Positions 51,562 through 60,604 of a stretch of 64,000 bases of DNA are shown in pieces. The notes beneath the pieces were generated by a model. That model saw only the letters and a program-made list of their open reading frames with translations, ran no database searches and was not told the DNA's origin. The position numbers were made by a program, and so were the translations under genes. This DNA is from Nocardia jejuensis NBRC 103114 (GTDB lineage Bacteria; Actinomycetota; Actinomycetes; Mycobacteriales; Mycobacteriaceae): positions 275,245 through 339,244 of the forward strand of contig NZ_BDBU01000019.1 in NCBI RefSeq assembly GCF_001613145.1, given 5' to 3'. Numbering within the stretch: position 1 is the first letter of the stretch; each line of letters opens with the position of its first letter.

Positions 51562-51902
51562 CATCGGCTTCCGACAATGCGGTTCAAAATGCCCTCGATC
51601 GGAGTTGGACGCTCGCGCGGATGCTGAGGACTTGTCGCGTTGTCGCTGCGGATCGCGTACGCAGTTAACACAGCCCTAGCAGCGTTCCGTCGCAATGCTC
51701 AACGTGTTGGCGGTTGCACGCGTTCATGAATATTGTTCTGCTGCAACAGTTTTAGATCGAGTATCGAGTTGAGGACCATCACAGCAGGGTGGGTTACGCC
51801 GCTGATCGCAGGGCCGCATTGGGGAACAAAGAATTTACACACGAGATGCAGATTTATCGAAGATCTGAATCTAGCGTCATAGGTGCCTGATAGTGAGGCA
51901 AG

Positions 51903-51938
51903 ACCGCCTCCGTTCGATTGCACTCGAACGGAGGCGGT
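51903..51938 (+). terminator. Perfect 15-bp hairpin
   Basis: 51903-51917 pairs perfectly with 51924-51938 around a 6-nt loop. It lies upstream of GTG 51979 and within a longer frame that opens at 51883. It is more likely a terminator or leader hairpin than coding sequence. Confidence 0.6.
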
Positions 51939-51978
51939 ATCTGATCCCCGTGTGGTTACTAGGCAACTGAGGACCCCT

Positions 51979-52296
51979 GTGACTTTATCCGAAAGACAAG
52001 ATCATCAAACAGGCTCGTCTGGTGCTGGAGATGGCGCGGCTGCATCCCAGCCCTCAGACACAAGTCATGAGCACAGTGACGGAGCCGAGCATGCGCACAA
52101 GGTCGGTGGCGAAAAGCAGAACTCAGGCAAAGGTCGAGGCCGAGACTACGGCCCTCTGATCGCTGTATCAGTCAGCGTCACCATCGCCGTGCTGACAGGG
52201 GTATGCGTTGATCCGAATGCAGCGGTGGCCGTTTTCGTAGCGGCGACTAGCTTGTTTACGGTGATGCGATTCCGCTGGGTTCGTGGCCGTCGCTAA
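51979..52296 (+). CDS. Small membrane protein with hydrophilic N-terminus
   Basis: A protein of about 105 residues. A Ser/Gly/Glu-rich disordered N-terminus (GAAASQPSDTSHEHSDGAEH) is followed by two adjoining hydrophobic helices (LIAVSVSVTIAVLTGVCV and AVAVFVAATSLFTVM) and a basic end. GTG 51979 is preferred because the longer frame from 51883 reads through a perfect hairpin. A terminator follows. Function unknown. Confidence 0.45.
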   Translation: MTLSERQDHQTGSSGAGDGAAASQPSDTSHEHSDGAEHAHKVGGEKQNSGKGRGRDYGPLIAVSVSVTIAVLTGVCVDPNAAVAVFVAATSLFTVMRFRWVRGRR

Positions 52297-52323
52297 CAGC
52301 GGGCGTTACCCTGTGTAGCTAGT

Positions 52324-52351
52324 GAGGCTCGGCAGGCAACTGCCGGGCCTC
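52324..52351 (+). terminator. Hairpin terminator
   Basis: A 12-bp stem (52324-52335 with 52340-52351) with one G-T pair and a 4-nt loop, 27 bp after the membrane protein gene. Confidence 0.6.
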
Positions 52352-52451
52352 CACTACATCTGAGGGCCTGATGGACGCCGTTTGGCCAACAAAGATGGGT
52401 GGTCCAGACCGCCGAAATTTGCGCAGCCCCGCATATGCACGCCATTTGGTA

Positions 52452-54010
52452 TTACAGCGCGTTGCCGATAGCCAGAAGGGGTTCCGATGGTCGCCATCCG
52501 ATGAGGTTGGTGCCTTCGCGGTCGTATTCTGCGATCTTGATTGCCTTGCGCCGCAAGTGCTCTTCGCTGTCCAGGCCCCACACCTCGATCACGGTGAGCA
52601 CGCTGGTATCGGTGAGCACGAAGTCCGGAAGCACCAGCGCGGTGTGGTCATACCGGACCGATTTGAGGAAGACCTGCAGCGCGGCCGCCATGACAAGTTC
52701 ATGGGTTTCTCTGCACCATGCAAGCCGACACGCCAAGGCACGAGTCCGAGCAGAGGAGAGCAGGCATGACGGCGAGGATGGTGCTTGCCAGCGTGAAGGG
52801 ACCACCATGTCGCCATTCGTGGGAGCACCGGCAATAGATGGTCCTTAACTACCATGGCCGTCATGTTGTTGTCATCGGGCGGCTGGACGCGCGTTTTCTC
52901 CTGGCTCGGTGCCTGTGTCGCTGCTTTTCTGGTGTTGCTCTACGGTTTCGCATTGCTGGTCGAAGGTGTGCCTGACGAGGAGGTCTCGGCAGGCAATCAC
53001 GCCCTGGCCGTTGCCAAGCTGATTGTCGCGGGCATAGCGGGTGTGGCATTGATCGCTGGTGCTGTGAGTGGGCGGACGTGGGTGATCCTTGGTGGTTGCT
53101 CGTTGTTCTTCGCTGATTTCGCGCTCTGGCTCGTGTGGTACTCAAGGGTTCTCATACCTGTGACTAACGAGCATCCCGAGCCTGGCCCGGTCTCGCAACC
53201 ACCGGTGTTTTGGTTGGTGCTGGTAACTGTCTGGGGCGTATTTCCCGGTCTGCTCGCAGTGCTCGCGTGTCGACGGCCACCCGAACGTGCGCTCGATCGT
53301 CCACAACTGCCGCCGACCGGACCCGCGAGCGTCTAACGCTGACGATCTATGGGGCCGTCTTCGATGGCGACAGACACGCAGAGCACTTCCGACAGCGTAA
53401 TATCCGACATAATCCAGACAACCTCTATGCCGCGTGCCAGTCGTCCGGTAACGCGGCACCGGCCGATCGATCGTTGCGAGAACCCGTTCCACTATTGTGC
53501 CAGTCGTCGGTGGTCCCACGACTGGAGGCACGACGGTCCCTCAGCAAGGCAATCGACAACGAGGACTGGGTAGAGCTGTGCCTTCCCATAGGTAGTGCAG
53601 CAACCCCAGCAGTCCGACCGTGCGGTGCCCACCGCTGGTGTGGTCGCCGAGTTCGTCCTCGGCACCGGACAAGGACACGACGGTGCTGCTGGTGGCGGGG
53701 CATCGAACCGAATCGTCGTGCCGCTGGGCCCTTCCACGATGGCGGTATCGGCGTACGCGGCGCGCCCGGTCAGGGCTTCGTCGGGTTGATGGAACGGGCA
53801 CGACGGATCATGCGCAGAACCTTCGCCCGGCCAACGGGCAAGGAAATACCTGCTGTTGCGGAACCGGATCACCAGGCGCAACGGTTCGCCCCGGCACAGG
53901 CACCATCCGTGCCCGTCCACGGTTTTCGCGGTCGCGGCCAGCCGGCCGTACCGCTCGGGGCGCGCACGCATGGCATCGAGCCGGATCGAATGTCCGGTCA
54001 GACACACCAT
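52452..54010 (-). pseudogene. DUF1173 protein, fragmented and interrupted
   Basis: The N-terminus (from ATG 54010) reads MVCLTGHSIRLDAMRARPER and VDGHGWCLCRGEPLRLVIRF, with DPSCPFH, as in DUF1173 proteins. It breaks near 53690, where a neighbouring frame gives HRTVGLLGLLHYLWEGTAL. The C-terminus appears almost 1 kb later (from about 52710 to 52452): VRYDHTALVLPDFVLTD, then IEVWGLDSEEHLRRKAIKIA, and GWRPSEP. Between them lies a plus-strand membrane-protein gene, so the gene looks interrupted by an insertion. DUF1173 is typical of actinobacterial conjugative elements. It sits directly after the DUF4913 gene, at the end of the transfer operon. Confidence 0.55.
52854..53336 (+). CDS. Four-helix membrane protein
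   Basis: A 160-residue protein with four hydrophobic segments (about residues 12-32, 48-66, 72-95 and 114-138) and no soluble domain. It is on the opposite strand and lies between the two parts of the broken DUF1173 gene, as if inserted there. The segment has no visible inverted repeats or transposase. Function unknown. Confidence 0.5.
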   Translation: MAVMLLSSGGWTRVFSWLGACVAAFLVLLYGFALLVEGVPDEEVSAGNHALAVAKLIVAGIAGVALIAGAVSGRTWVILGGCSLFFADFALWLVWYSRVLIPVTNEHPEPGPVSQPPVFWLVLVTVWGVFPGLLAVLACRRPPERALDRPQLPPTGPASV

Positions 54011-54034
54011 GCTCGCGCGCCCCACAACCCGCCC

Positions 54035-54526
54035 CTAGTTGGATCGCGGGTCGATCGGTGGGGTGAGCACGTGCAACAGGCTGTTGGGTTTGGCCACCAC
54101 CGCGATGTAGTCCGCGGGGACCGGATCGACTTCCAGGCTGGGGGTGTCGCGGTGTTTGGTCGGGGAACACAATCGCATCGGCCCGACCTCACCGTTGGTG
54201 ATCTCGCGCATCGTGGCGTCGTAGTCGTACACCCACCAGCCGTGCATGGCTTTGTCGTCGCCGCTGCGGCGGGCTTTCTCCCACGCCCGCCACAACGCGT
54301 CCAAGCGCACCACGACCGGTGGGTGTTCGAACCAGCGACGGCAGAACACGCGCCCGCGCCCGAAATCAGAGAGTTTCAATGACGTTGCGAGAGCGAGCCA
54401 TTCGGTGACGAACTCGTACACGCTCGAATACAGGTAATCGATCGCCCCGTCCCCCTCCGGCGGCGGTGCGGTGGGGGTGGTGCCGGCGAAGGTGTCGTCG
54501 ATGTCGTCGAATCCGTCCGTGCTCAT
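54035..54526 (-). CDS. DUF4913 domain protein
   Basis: A 163-residue protein. After an acidic, disordered N-terminus it shows the DUF4913 pattern: LYSSVYEFVTEWLALATSLK, then FCRRWFEHPPVVVRLDALWR, and AWEKARRSGDDKAMHGWWVY. The family is found only in actinobacteria, mostly in conjugative regions next to coupling proteins. Its ATG overlaps the coupling-protein stop (ATGA), so it is made with the mating apparatus. Confidence 0.75.
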   Translation of the reverse strand: MSTDGFDDIDDTFAGTTPTAPPPEGDGAIDYLYSSVYEFVTEWLALATSLKLSDFGRGRVFCRRWFEHPPVVVRLDALWRAWEKARRSGDDKAMHGWWVYDYDATMREITNGEVGPMRLCSPTKHRDTPSLEVDPVPADYIAVVAKPNSLLHVLTPPIDPRSN

Positions 54527-56289
54527 GCCGGGAGTCCCTTCTTGCGGGTGGGTTCGTATTTGGCCAGAGACGCGGTGATCGCCGCGGCGTGCCGGGTGTC
54601 GCTCCACGGGACTTTGCGGACCAGGACCGGGTCGTTGCCCGAGGTCAGAACAATCGCGCGGTTCTTGGGCAGCGAGGCGAGCAGCTGCACGGTGAACGTC
54701 ATTTCCTTGGACCAGGATTGGGACTTGGATGCGCCGCCGCGTCCGGTGCTGCGGGACCAGCGTTCCACGTCGTGTTCCCCGATCTGATCGGCGATCGATT
54801 GCAGATATTTCACATCCCGGACGCCTCCGGCGTAGATGTGCATGTTCGAGGCCGAGACCAGCTGATCGAGCTGGTTCGGGGTCCACACCTCCGAGGCTTG
54901 GGCGGGGGATTGCAGGAACGTGAGCAGCACGATCCCTTGAGATCCCAAGTGCGAGTAGAGATACGGCAGCTCTGTCAACTTGCACACGTTCGCCGCCTCG
55001 TCCAGGACCCCGACCAACGGTGTCGGCAACCGGCCGCCCGGTGAGCGGGTCGAGACGATCAGCGCGTGATCTAGGATCCGCCCCACCAGGGCGGTGACCA
55101 GCGCGGTCGCCGAATCCGCGCCCTCTTTCGACAGGAGGTAGAGCGCGTCGGTGGAGGTGATGAACGCCTGGGGCCGGAATTGCACCAGGTCCGGGTCGGT
55201 GCCCGGATCCCAGTCCGCCAGGGCGGTGGTGTCGGCGGCGAACCGCACCCGGATCGGCGGGACCACGGTGCGCGCGTACGCGTCATCGGTCAGCACCGAG
55301 AGCATCCGCCGTCCCATGTCGTACAGGCCGTCGCGCTGGCGAGGGTTGAGCCCTTGCGCGGTGCGCAGTTTCATCGCCGCGATCATGTGGCCTTCCTCGT
55401 CCAGGATTTTCGCCGCGAGGGGGTCCTCCTCGTCCGAGAGCCAGGAATAGGCGTGCATGATGTCCCCGCCACCGACCGCGGCTGCCAGCAGGTACAGCGC
55501 CGCCAATTCCCGTGCGCCGCCTTCGAAGTAGTTGTCGCTGCGGGCATCGGCGATGGCTTCGGCGGATTGGAAGTACCCGGCCAACCGGCGCGCGGTCGGG
55601 AGCCGGTCGATCCCTTCCAGGATGTTCCACCACCAGTCCTGGCTGGGGTGTCCGCATCGGCCTTGCAGGTCCGACACCCATACCTGTCCGACCTGTTCGC
55701 GCACGCCCCGGGTGTGATCGTGCAGGTCGCGTTTGTTGCTGGTGGCCAGGACCGGGCCGGGCGCGGAGCAGATCGCGCCGATCGCGAACGCCGCGGTCTT
55801 GCCGGTGCGCGGCCCGCCGAAACACGTGCCGACATCTTCCCAGCTCATATAGACCCGGTGATCGCCGATCACGGTGCGGCCGCACTCGATTCCGATGTCG
55901 CCGGGCTCGCGGATCTGCGTGTCCTGCCGTAATCGGACCGCTTTCGCGCGTGCTTGAGCCCCCGACACCTCGCTCAGCCGGCGCGGCGGGGCCATCACCG
56001 CAGCGCGCCGATCGGTTTCGTGACGGCGCACCGTGCGCAGCCCCGCAACGATTCCCGCGCCGACCACAGCGGATTCGGTGATCGCGGTGAACACGATCGC
56101 GAGCGCGGGCCAGGACCGCACCGCGGTGAAGTGCGTCCACGGATCCTCCGGGAGTCCTTCTCCGAGTTGTGCTGCGGCCCACCAGGATGTGTAGGCCACT
56201 GCGAGGACCGCCGCGAGGACCCCGAACACGGCGATCACCATGACATCCCCGGATACTCGCTGTGCCGGGGCCGCGCGACGGGTGCTCAC
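54523..56289 (-). CDS. VirD4/TraG-like type IV coupling protein
   Basis: The 588-residue protein has two N-terminal membrane helices (about residues 15-38 and 60-84), Walker A GGPRTGKT at residues 158-165 and Walker B VGVLDEAANV at about 426-435. It ends in a RecA-like half with SNMHIYAGGVRDVKYLQSIA. It should link the relaxase-DNA complex to the mating channel and pump the strand. It overlaps its neighbours by four bases on both sides (ATGA). The all-alpha domain is short, as in other actinobacterial coupling proteins. Confidence 0.85.
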   Translation of the reverse strand: MSTRRAAPAQRVSGDVMVIAVFGVLAAVLAVAYTSWWAAAQLGEGLPEDPWTHFTAVRSWPALAIVFTAITESAVVGAGIVAGLRTVRRHETDRRAAVMAPPRRLSEVSGAQARAKAVRLRQDTQIREPGDIGIECGRTVIGDHRVYMSWEDVGTCFGGPRTGKTAAFAIGAICSAPGPVLATSNKRDLHDHTRGVREQVGQVWVSDLQGRCGHPSQDWWWNILEGIDRLPTARRLAGYFQSAEAIADARSDNYFEGGARELAALYLLAAAVGGGDIMHAYSWLSDEEDPLAAKILDEEGHMIAAMKLRTAQGLNPRQRDGLYDMGRRMLSVLTDDAYARTVVPPIRVRFAADTTALADWDPGTDPDLVQFRPQAFITSTDALYLLSKEGADSATALVTALVGRILDHALIVSTRSPGGRLPTPLVGVLDEAANVCKLTELPYLYSHLGSQGIVLLTFLQSPAQASEVWTPNQLDQLVSASNMHIYAGGVRDVKYLQSIADQIGEHDVERWSRSTGRGGASKSQSWSKEMTFTVQLLASLPKNRAIVLTSGNDPVLVRKVPWSDTRHAAAITASLAKYEPTRKKGLPA

Positions 56290-57911
56290 GGCGCCACGCC
56301 CGCATCCGCACCAGCGGTCGCCGCAGCTGTTTGCGCAGCCTGCTGCGTGGCCTGCTGCTGTTGCTGTTGCTGCGGGTCAGGAGGTGTTTGCGCCGTCGTG
56401 GTGGTGCTCTTACCCGTCGTCGAGGCTCCGACCAGGTCCGTGTTCGCCTTGCTCGTCGCGCTCGTCGCGGATTGCGCCGTCGTGGTCGATGCGGTGGTGC
56501 TGGGCGCGGATTTCGTGGTGGCCGAGCCCTTCGCGGCGGTCGCGGCCTTGGCCGGAGCCTTCTTCGCCGCCGCCTTTTCCGGAGTCTTCGCTGCTGCTTT
56601 CGCCGGGGTGTGCTGCGCCGGAGTCGCGGCCGTGGTCTGTGCCTGGGCCGGTGCTTTTTCTTGCTGGTCCTGCACCGCCAGGGCCGCTTCGAGGTCCGTG
56701 CGCGTGTACTGCGCGGCGAGCCGTTTGACGCGCTCGATATCTACCTGCGGTTGCGCGGCCTTGACGCGGATCGAGTCCGGGTCCAGCCCGGCCGCTGTCA
56801 GTTCCTTGTCCAGCTCCGCGACCTGCTGCTCCCACTCGCGCACGACCTGCTGCGCGTACTCCCGCGACGCTTCGGCCGCGGCCCACTTACCGATCGTCTG
56901 CTCGAGCGCAGTCGCCTGCGCCGCGTCTTGGGCGGCCTGCGCCGTCACCGGAGTGTTCGCGGCGGCCGCGGCGGGTGGGGTGGCCTGCGTGTTCGCGGCC
57001 TGCGCGGTAGTGGCCACCGGCGGGGCGTTGACCGCAGCGGCGGCCTGCGGGGCGACAGCGGCCGGAGTGTTCGCGCCCGCCTGCACACCGGTGTCGCGGT
57101 CTTTGCGTCGACCGAAGAACCGCTGCCACAGCCCCGGTTTACGCTCGGCGCCGCTGCTTTTGTCCTTGCGACGCCCGAACAGTCGTTGCAGGAACCCGGG
57201 TTTGCGTTCACGCTGCGCGGTCGCGACCGCTTCGCGCTGGCTCGCCCACCGGCGCACCTCGTGCCGGGCAGCGATCAACGCTTGGGCGCCGGCGTGAACC
57301 AGTTGCGCGGTCTCGGTGACGATCTGTTCGTCTTCATGGTGTTGCATGGCAGTGCCTTTCGTTGCAGGGAGAGAAGAGCGGACGCGTCGTGTACTCGACC
57401 TGCGCGGACTCGCGCGACCCGGTGCAAGGACCGGGTCCGCGACGGCGGACTCGACGCGAATCGGTGCCTGCGAGACCCTTTCGGCGATGACCGGCTCGGC
57501 AACCGATTGCGTCACCGGTTCCGGGTCCGCGGGAACTAGCGGTGCAGCGACGACGCGATCCGGTATCGGTGTGTCCCATCCGGGGCCGGGGTCACCAGGG
57601 GTGAGCAGTTCGTCGCGGGAGATGCCCCGCCGCTCGGCGGCCGCGAACTGGCGTTCACGGTTCGCCGCGGCCAAGGCCGCGAGCTGCGCCGGTGAGCGAT
57701 CGGTGCGAGTGGGAACCGCCTTGTCGGTGTGGAACAGATACGCCAGCAACGGACCACGGCGGCGGCGCGGGCGGATCATCTTCGCCGCGATGTCCTGGCG
57801 GCCGGGACTCAACCCGAGCGCGCGCAGCTGACGGCGGGTCCGCAGGTGCGGTGGGGCGGTTCTCCACAGATAGACCGGGAGCCCGCCCTCACGCTCCCCG
57901 CTCACCACCAC
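56286..57911 (-). CDS. Conjugal transfer accessory protein with basic repeats and Ala/Thr-rich tail
   Basis: The 541-residue protein has a basic N-terminus (RRQLRALGLSPGRQDIAAKM, then RPRRRRGPLLAYLFHTDKAV), a pattern shared by proteins encoded beside coupling proteins in rhodococcal and nocardial elements. A tandem pair, RKPGFLQRLFGRRKD and RKPGLWQRFFGRRKD, lies at about residues 238-268. A long helical, Ala/Gln/Thr-rich low-complexity tail follows, including a poly-Gln run near the end. It probably binds DNA or the coupling protein. No enzyme motif. Overlaps the coupling-protein gene by 4 bp. Confidence 0.6.
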   Translation of the reverse strand: MVVSGEREGGLPVYLWRTAPPHLRTRRQLRALGLSPGRQDIAAKMIRPRRRRGPLLAYLFHTDKAVPTRTDRSPAQLAALAAANRERQFAAAERRGISRDELLTPGDPGPGWDTPIPDRVVAAPLVPADPEPVTQSVAEPVIAERVSQAPIRVESAVADPVLAPGRASPRRSSTRRVRSSLPATKGTAMQHHEDEQIVTETAQLVHAGAQALIAARHEVRRWASQREAVATAQRERKPGFLQRLFGRRKDKSSGAERKPGLWQRFFGRRKDRDTGVQAGANTPAAVAPQAAAAVNAPPVATTAQAANTQATPPAAAAANTPVTAQAAQDAAQATALEQTIGKWAAAEASREYAQQVVREWEQQVAELDKELTAAGLDPDSIRVKAAQPQVDIERVKRLAAQYTRTDLEAALAVQDQQEKAPAQAQTTAATPAQHTPAKAAAKTPEKAAAKKAPAKAATAAKGSATTKSAPSTTASTTTAQSATSATSKANTDLVGASTTGKSTTTTAQTPPDPQQQQQQQATQQAAQTAAATAGADAGVAP

Positions 57912-57997
57912 ACCCGAGGGCGAGAAGAGCCGTCACAGAATTCGGCGGGTGCGCCATGAGCAAGATCCTTTGCGTGGCAGTCATTTCAGAGGCCCGG

Positions 57998-58468
57998 TCA
58001 GGCTGCGCGGCGAGCCCGCGTGCGCCCCGCCCGGGTCGTGGCGGTGCGGGTCTGGCGGCGTTTGCGGGTGATCGCGGCGCCCACGCGGCGGCGCACGAGC
58101 AGCAGCTCCTCGGCGGCGGCCTCGAGCAGATCAGCAGTGTGCAGTTCGATCACCCGGTCGGTGTCAGTCGCGTCATCGCGCTCTGCGCGGCAGCGCCACG
58201 TATGCGCGGCCGCGTGTAGTTGCTCGACCTCGAAATCCAGCGCCGTCTGCATCCGGCACAGCGGATCACCGCGATAACAGCCATAGCCCTTGTCCGCGAC
58301 CTCGAGGGGGCGATCCACGATGTCCGCGCCCTCGAAATCGGTGTGCGCGAGGTAGCGGCGGCGGGTGCGCGTCATGTACGCGGACATCCACGCAGCCCAC
58401 GCGGCCGCCGATTCATCGAACGGAACAGTCTTTTTACCGGTGCGGGTGGGTGTGTTGCGAGCAGGCAT
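57998..58468 (-). CDS. Basic helical hypothetical protein of the transfer operon
   Basis: A 156-residue protein. The middle (FEGADIVDRPLEVADKGYGC, then YRGDPLCRMQTALDFEVEQL) is followed by a helical segment and a very basic tail (RRVGAAITRKRRQTRTATT, then RAGRTRARRAA) suited to DNA or membrane contact. It lies between the VirB8-like gene and the accessory protein gene. No known family. Confidence 0.55.
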   Translation of the reverse strand: MPARNTPTRTGKKTVPFDESAAAWAAWMSAYMTRTRRRYLAHTDFEGADIVDRPLEVADKGYGCYRGDPLCRMQTALDFEVEQLHAAAHTWRCRAERDDATDTDRVIELHTADLLEAAAEELLLVRRRVGAAITRKRRQTRTATTRAGRTRARRAA

Positions 58469-58499
58469 CGTGACCTCCTAACGAAAAGGGACAGAAGGG

Positions 58500-59048
58500 T
58501 TATCGGGTGATCGTGTAGGCGGACAGTCGCCATCCGTCCGGACCCGAGACGGTGCTGGCGTCGATGTTCATGACCCGCCACCGGGTGCTGGTGCCGTCGC
58601 GGTGCAGCACGGTCTGCGTGAGCGCCACACTCACCACCGCCGTGCTGTCGGTAGGCACACGCACGCCGCTCGTGTGGGCGGTGGCGACCACGATGTCCCC
58701 GGCCTCGCGCCACCGCGCCCACTCGCTAAGAGGTTTGATCCCGGTCGCGGGCGGGCTGCCCGCCTCACGCGCGAGCTGACCGGCCAGCCACGGCGTGGCG
58801 CGGGTGAGCGCGGCCCCGGGCGAAGGATCGGTGTTCGGCTGCCACGAGAACATCACCGAAAGCCCCTGCTGGGCCGCGAGTCCCGGCCCGGCACCCGAGG
58901 GGACCGGGCCGGTGATCTCGTACTCCGCATCCCCGCCGTGCTCAGGGGTGGTCGCGGGCTGGTGGGCGGTACGCAGGGTCACCACGAGCGCGGCGGCCGC
59001 GAGCGCGGTGACCGCCACGGCCAGGACCAGTACGAGAGTGCGTTTCAC
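58500..59048 (-). CDS. VirB8/TcpC-like membrane-anchored channel component
   Basis: The 182-residue protein has one N-terminal membrane anchor (LVLVLAVAVTALAAAALVV) and an extracytoplasmic domain of about 140 residues. Its helix-then-strand order (AALTRATPWLAGQLAREAGS, then DIVVATAHTSGVRVPTDSTA, and STRWRVMNIDASTV) suits the NTF2-like fold of TcpC/VirB8. It sits beside the wall hydrolase and VirB4-like genes, as expected for a core channel subunit. Sequence similarity alone would not prove it. Confidence 0.6.
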   Translation of the reverse strand: MKRTLVLVLAVAVTALAAAALVVTLRTAHQPATTPEHGGDAEYEITGPVPSGAGPGLAAQQGLSVMFSWQPNTDPSPGAALTRATPWLAGQLAREAGSPPATGIKPLSEWARWREAGDIVVATAHTSGVRVPTDSTAVVSVALTQTVLHRDGTSTRWRVMNIDASTVSGPDGWRLSAYTITR

Positions 59049-59064
59049 GACCGTCTCCTCCGTC

Positions 59065-60291
59065 TCACACCAGGGCCCGGTATTCGGGTTCCATCGCCAG
59101 GATGTTGTCCGCGTACGGGCGGGTCTGGACTTCGTAATCCGAATGCCCCGAAGGGAATCCGCCCGAGGCCAGGACCGCGCCCTCGCCGGCGTTGTAGCCC
59201 GCCAGATACAGCACGCGCCGGTCTCCGGACCAGGTCACCTGACCCGAGGCGATCCAGCCGTCGATCGCTTCGGCGATGTGGCACATGAACCGGCCTTGGG
59301 CCATGATCGCGTCGGACGGTTTGTGCACGTCACCGGTTCCGGGCGGCCCGGTGGGGTTGCCCTGCTCATCGACCGGGGTCCCCCAGGACTGCCAGGTGCC
59401 GGGCATGAACTGCGCGGGGCCCTGCGCACCGGTCTCGCTCAATGCGGTGACTTTCGCGCCGCCATCAGGGCTCCAGCCGCCTTCCTGGCGGCCTTGCGCG
59501 GCAAGAAGACTCGAGGAGATCTGCGGGCACAACGCCCCGGCCTTGCGGTACCAGGGTTCGAAATCCGGCGGGACTTTCCCGGGTTGTAGGTTGTCCACTC
59601 CCCCGCCCGGTGTCGTGGGACACGGCGGCGCAACAGGTTTCGCCGCCTCGCCCTGTCCGGACGGGGCGCTCGCGCCGTCGAGCCACGGCACCGGATCGAC
59701 CGCGTGCCCGCCGGTGAGGCGCCCGCCGTCGAGGTAGACCTCGAAATGCAGGTGCGCGCCGGTGGATTCACCGTTGGACCCGACGCGGGAGATCTGCTGT
59801 CCGGCCTTGACCTGGTCCCCGGCGTGTACGAGGAGGTCTTGGGCGTACATGTGCCCGTACACGGTGCCGACCTGGGCGCCGTTGTCGTTGTGGTCGAGCA
59901 CGATCCATTCCCCGAACCCGGACGCGGGCCCGGACTCGGCGACCACGCCGTCCATCGCGGCGTAGATCGGTGTCCCGGCCGGTGCGGCCAGGTCCACGCC
60001 CTTGTGGCTGCCGCCGCGTGAGCCGAACACGTCGCTGATCTCGTAGCTTCCGGGCGCGACCGGCCACACCCGCGACCCCATCGACGCCACCGGCCCCGGA
60101 GCGGGAGCGGGTTTCGCGTCGCCCACCAGCACGGTGTCGGTGTTCGTCGCCGGTGTGGTGCTGGTCGGTGCCGTGGACCCGGCGGGGGTGCAGTCGGGGG
60201 TGTCGTCCCCGAGCATGAACACGACCACGATCATCGCCGTCGCGGCCCAGAAGGCCAGGACGCACAACAGGATCGCGGACGGCTGCTTCAT
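59065..60291 (-). CDS. Bifunctional cell-wall hydrolase: LytM/M23 peptidase plus lytic transglycosylase
   Basis: The 408-residue protein has a signal anchor (residues 5-27), a disordered linker, and a LytM zinc peptidase domain with HKGVD (96-100) and HLH (180-182). A second domain at about 240-405 resembles soluble lytic transglycosylases (LLAAQGRQEGGWSP with Glu270 as candidate acid, GAQGPAQFMPGTWQSWG and YLAGYNAGEGAV). It would cut both peptide cross-links and glycan chains of peptidoglycan to let the mating channel through (VirB1-like role). The stop is 16 bp before the VirB8-like gene. Confidence 0.8.
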   Translation of the reverse strand: MKQPSAILLCVLAFWAATAMIVVVFMLGDDTPDCTPAGSTAPTSTTPATNTDTVLVGDAKPAPAPGPVASMGSRVWPVAPGSYEISDVFGSRGGSHKGVDLAAPAGTPIYAAMDGVVAESGPASGFGEWIVLDHNDNGAQVGTVYGHMYAQDLLVHAGDQVKAGQQISRVGSNGESTGAHLHFEVYLDGGRLTGGHAVDPVPWLDGASAPSGQGEAAKPVAPPCPTTPGGGVDNLQPGKVPPDFEPWYRKAGALCPQISSSLLAAQGRQEGGWSPDGGAKVTALSETGAQGPAQFMPGTWQSWGTPVDEQGNPTGPPGTGDVHKPSDAIMAQGRFMCHIAEAIDGWIASGQVTWSGDRRVLYLAGYNAGEGAVLASGGFPSGHSDYEVQTRPYADNILAMEPEYRALV

Positions 60292-60295
60292 GACG

Positions 60296-60604
60296 CTAAG
60301 CCCGGCCGGCCTGGTCGGTGAGTGCTTGCGCGAGTTCCTGGTTCAGAGCTTGTGAGCAGGCGAGTTCGCGTTTGAGGTGCTCCACGACCGCTTCCAAGCG
60401 CGGCACGCTGCGGCTCGGGGACCGGCCGTCCTCGGCCGCGACCCACAACAGGACCGTATTGAAGTGGCGACCGATGTCTTCGGCGACGCGTTTGGCGGCC
60501 GCGGTCCGGGACATCTGCGACGGCGAGAGCTCACGCACGCGCGCGATGGCGGCGTGGCGGATGCGTTCGTCGATGGGGCCGTAGCGGCGTTCGGGTGCGC
60601 TCAT
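60296..60604 (-). CDS. Small HTH protein with C-terminal coiled coil
   Basis: A 102-residue protein. The first 55 residues form a helix-turn-helix (RYGPIDERIRHAAIARVREL, then SQMSRTAAAKRVAEDIGRHF), followed by a coiled coil (LEAVVEHLKRELACSQALNQ). It resembles the N-terminal half of some IS3-type OrfA proteins, but sits inside the transfer operon with a 4-bp overlap to the VirB4-like gene. It is likely a regulator or adaptor of the operon. Confidence 0.6.
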   Translation of the reverse strand: MSAPERRYGPIDERIRHAAIARVRELSPSQMSRTAAAKRVAEDIGRHFNTVLLWVAAEDGRSPSRSVPRLEAVVEHLKRELACSQALNQELAQALTDQAGRA

